The translations under genes were made by a program, and so were the position numbers. DNA of 6,678 nt. Origin: Thermoanaerobaculia bacterium (GTDB lineage Bacteria > Acidobacteriota > Thermoanaerobaculia > UBA5066). Below are positions 5,192 to 6,678 of this stretch, piece after piece. Numbering within the stretch: position 1 is the first letter of the stretch; each line of letters opens with the position of its first letter. Location: the NCBI GenBank assembly GCA_023717585.1, contig JAMQPJ010000523.1:1-6678 (forward strand). The letters run 5' to 3'. Under the pieces are notes generated by a model that worked only from the letters and a program-made list of their open reading frames with translations, ran no database searches and had not been told where the DNA came from.

Positions 5192-6634
5192 GTGACGCGC
5201 AACCTCTCCGTTTCCGCCGCCGTCTTCGCGGCGGTTTTCTGCAGCGCCTGCGCATCGGGAACCGACACTCCGAAGGCTCCAGAGAGCCGCTGGATTCCGG
5301 CGCCGGCGGCGGTCCCGGCGTCTCCTGCGCCCCTGCCGCCGCCCGCGGACATGGCGCCGGCAAGGCCCGCGAACCGGACGATTTCCCTCTTCGAGGCGAT
5401 CGACCTCGCCCTGAAGAACAGCCCTGTCACCCGCCAGAGCTGGCTCCTGACGCAGTCCGCCGCCGCGGACGCCGGGAGCCGGCGCTCGGCCTTCTACCCC
5501 GCCGTCGAAGCGGATTTCTCCGCGGTGCGCCAGCGGCAGAGTTCGCAGGGCGGCGCCGTGACGAGTCTCTCGACGACCTACGCGCCATCCGCGAGTCTGA
5601 CGTGGCTGCTCCTCGACCTCGGCGGACGTGGAGCCGACGTCGAAGAGGCGAAGCTCCGGCTCTGGGCCGCGGACTTCATGCACAACGCGACCATGAACGA
5701 CCTCATGCTGGGCGTCGCGCAGGCGTACTACCTGTATCAGGGCGCCCGGGCTCTCCTCGTCGCCCAGGAGGCCAGCCTCGAGCAGGCCCGGGAAAACTAC
5801 GCGGCGGCCGAGGCGAGGCACAGCGCCGGCGTCGCGACGATCGCGGACGTCCTTCAGGCGCGCACGGTTCTCTCGCAGCAGAAGCTCGCCTACGACCAGG
5901 TCAGCGGCCAGATCCAGACGCTCCGCGGGCAGCTCGCGACCGCCCTCGGCGCGCCCGTGGACCTGCCGGTCGACGCGGCGGAGCTTCCCGCGGACGTACA
6001 CGAGAACGCGTCCGTCGCCAGCGTGGATCGCCTGATCGCCGAGGCCGGGCGGGCACGCCCCGACCTCGCGGCGGCGCGCGCGCGCGCCCAGGCCGCGCAC
6101 GCTCACGTCGCCTCGGCCCGTTCGGCGGGCCTGCCGTCGCTCACCGCCGCGGCCTTCGGCGGCCGCAGCTACTACGACTTCCGCGGCGAGACCGTCCCTT
6201 ACACGATTAACTACTCCCACGGCCTCTTCCTTCGCGTTCCGCTCTTCACGGGCTTCAAGACCGAGTACGAGACGCGGAGCGCCGCGGCGCAGGCCCGCGC
6301 GGCGGACGCGGGCGCGGAGTCGTATTCACAGCAGGTCGTCTTCCAGGTGTGGAACAGCTATTTCGGAGTCCAGACGGCCGCGCAGCAGGTGCGGGCTTCC
6401 AAGGACCTCCTCGCGAGCGCCCGCGAGTCCGCCGAGGTCGCGCGCGGCCGCTACCGGGAGGGCGTCGGCTCGATTCTCGACCTCCTGACCGCAGAGAGCG
6501 CACTCGCGAACGCGCTCGCCCAGGACGTGAGGAGCCGCGCCGGATTCCTCCTCGCGGTCGCCCAGCTCGCTCACGATACGGGGACCGCCGACGCGGCGCT
6601 CGTCCCCGTCCCCTCGAGGAAGGAAGCTCCATGA
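5192..6634 (+). CDS. TolC/OprM-family outer-membrane efflux lipoprotein
   Basis: This complete 480-residue protein fits the outer membrane efflux protein family (usually about 420-500 residues). These proteins trimerise into the exit channel of tripartite RND, MFS or ABC pumps. Residues 1-20 are a hydrophobic signal ending in FCSAC, suggesting lipidation at C20, as in the NodT/OprM branch; Cys at -3 is atypical. A Pro/Ala-rich linker spans 28-60. The first OEP repeat opens with ISLFEAIDLALKNSP (64-78) and SAFYPAVEADFSA (99-111), followed by long Ala/Gln/Glu-rich coiled-coil helices (about 150-250). The second repeat runs through RPDLAAARARAQAAHAHV (289-306), GLPSLTAAAFGG, the strand GLFLRVPLFTGF (344-355) and the helical hairpin to about 460, with GVGSILDLLTAESAL typical of the family. 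The GTG start is the first start codon in this frame downstream of the divergent gene and places the signal peptide correctly. It overlaps the next gene by ATGA, indicating translational coupling. The substrate cannot be read from this subunit. Confidence 0.95.
   Translation: MTRNLSVSAAVFAAVFCSACASGTDTPKAPESRWIPAPAAVPASPAPLPPPADMAPARPANRTISLFEAIDLALKNSPVTRQSWLLTQSAAADAGSRRSAFYPAVEADFSAVRQRQSSQGGAVTSLSTTYAPSASLTWLLLDLGGRGADVEEAKLRLWAADFMHNATMNDLMLGVAQAYYLYQGARALLVAQEASLEQARENYAAAEARHSAGVATIADVLQARTVLSQQKLAYDQVSGQIQTLRGQLATALGAPVDLPVDAAELPADVHENASVASVDRLIAEAGRARPDLAAARARAQAAHAHVASARSAGLPSLTAAAFGGRSYYDFRGETVPYTINYSHGLFLRVPLFTGFKTEYETRSAAAQARAADAGAESYSQQVVFQVWNSYFGVQTAAQQVRASKDLLASARESAEVARGRYREGVGSILDLLTAESALANALAQDVRSRAGFLLAVAQLAHDTGTADAALVPVPSRKEAP
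6616..6626 (+). promoter_or_regulatory. Shine-Dalgarno of the downstream adaptor-like gene
   Basis: The purine run GAGGAAGGAAG ends 4 nt before the ATG at 6631 and lies inside the last codons of the efflux gene. It contains two AGGA cores complementary to the 3' end of 16S rRNA. It is the only good ribosome binding site next to a start in the window and supports re-initiation at the overlapping ATGA. Confidence 0.75.
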
Positions 6635-6678
6635 GACGGATCGTCCCCGCGCTCGCCCTTTGCGCCGCCCTGGGCTGC
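6631..6678 (+). CDS. Start of a lipoprotein gene, probably the efflux pump periplasmic adaptor (5' end only)
   Basis: Only 16 codons are present, reading MRRIVPALALCAALGC, and the frame is open at the window edge. This is a compact lipoprotein signal with two Arg, a short hydrophobic core and the lipobox ALGC, with C16 as the lipidated residue. The ATG overlaps the TGA of the upstream efflux gene (ATGA) and is preceded by a strong purine Shine-Dalgarno. In this arrangement the gene after a TolC-family lipoprotein is usually a membrane-fusion/periplasmic adaptor of the HlyD/AcrA type, itself often a lipoprotein, followed by the inner-membrane RND transporter. The product call rests on context only; that it is a real gene start is well supported. 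Confidence 0.75.
   Translation, partial: MRRIVPALALCAALGC

Noticed and set aside
5138..6220. Minus-strand 360-codon frame opposite the efflux gene
   Set aside because: The plus frame matches the outer membrane efflux family over its full length; the antisense product is Arg/Gly-rich without a domain.
1..6678. CRISPR array, tRNA, rRNA or insertion sequence
   Set aside because: I saw no regularly spaced repeats, no tRNA-like cloverleaf and no transposase reading frame.

Overview
The window is a GC-rich bacterial segment (by eye about two thirds G+C, with C or G in most third codon positions) holding two complete and two partial genes. The protein families suggest a Gram-negative soil or sediment-type bacterium. 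Large exported FG-GAP/VCBS proteins ending in an ASPIC/UnbV domain, next to a TolC-type efflux lipoprotein, fit Acidobacteriota (for example a Thermoanaerobaculia-like lineage). That assignment is inference; there is no rRNA or other marker gene here.

Layout. Positions 1-2679 (minus) carry the first 893 codons of a secreted protein that runs off the left edge: signal peptide, TPR-like helices, five FG-GAP/VCBS calcium-loop repeats, a diverged UnbV domain and a further C-terminal domain. Positions 2680-2866 are intergenic and hold a 75-bp element with 22-nt inverted arms plus a perfect 10-bp hairpin. Positions 2867-5128 (minus) encode a complete 753-residue lipoprotein with seven VCBS calcium loops and a textbook ASPIC/UnbV domain. 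Positions 5129-5191 are a 63-bp divergent promoter region. Positions 5192-6634 (plus) encode a 480-residue TolC/OprM-like outer-membrane efflux lipoprotein. It overlaps by 4 bp (ATGA) a new gene starting at 6631, of which only a 16-residue lipoprotein signal peptide is visible. That gene is probably the periplasmic adaptor of the same efflux pump.

How the genes relate. The two minus-strand genes belong to the same broad class of large, calcium-loop, beta-propeller-like surface or secreted proteins, but they have different architectures. The plus-strand pair is the start of a tripartite efflux operon transcribed away from them. Nothing shows a functional link beyond the shared divergent promoter region.

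Two patterns stand out beyond the genes. First, a short DNA motif, roughly GGAGATTTCTTnGAAGG set in a purine-only tract, recurs seven times in both genes, on both strands and in different reading frames, in an otherwise GC-rich background. It looks like a DNA-level dispersed element and not a protein motif. Second, all three upstream gene starts lack a Shine-Dalgarno sequence and instead have a -10-like hexamer 6-9 nt before the start codon, as expected for leaderless mRNAs. The operon-internal fourth gene does have a strong Shine-Dalgarno.
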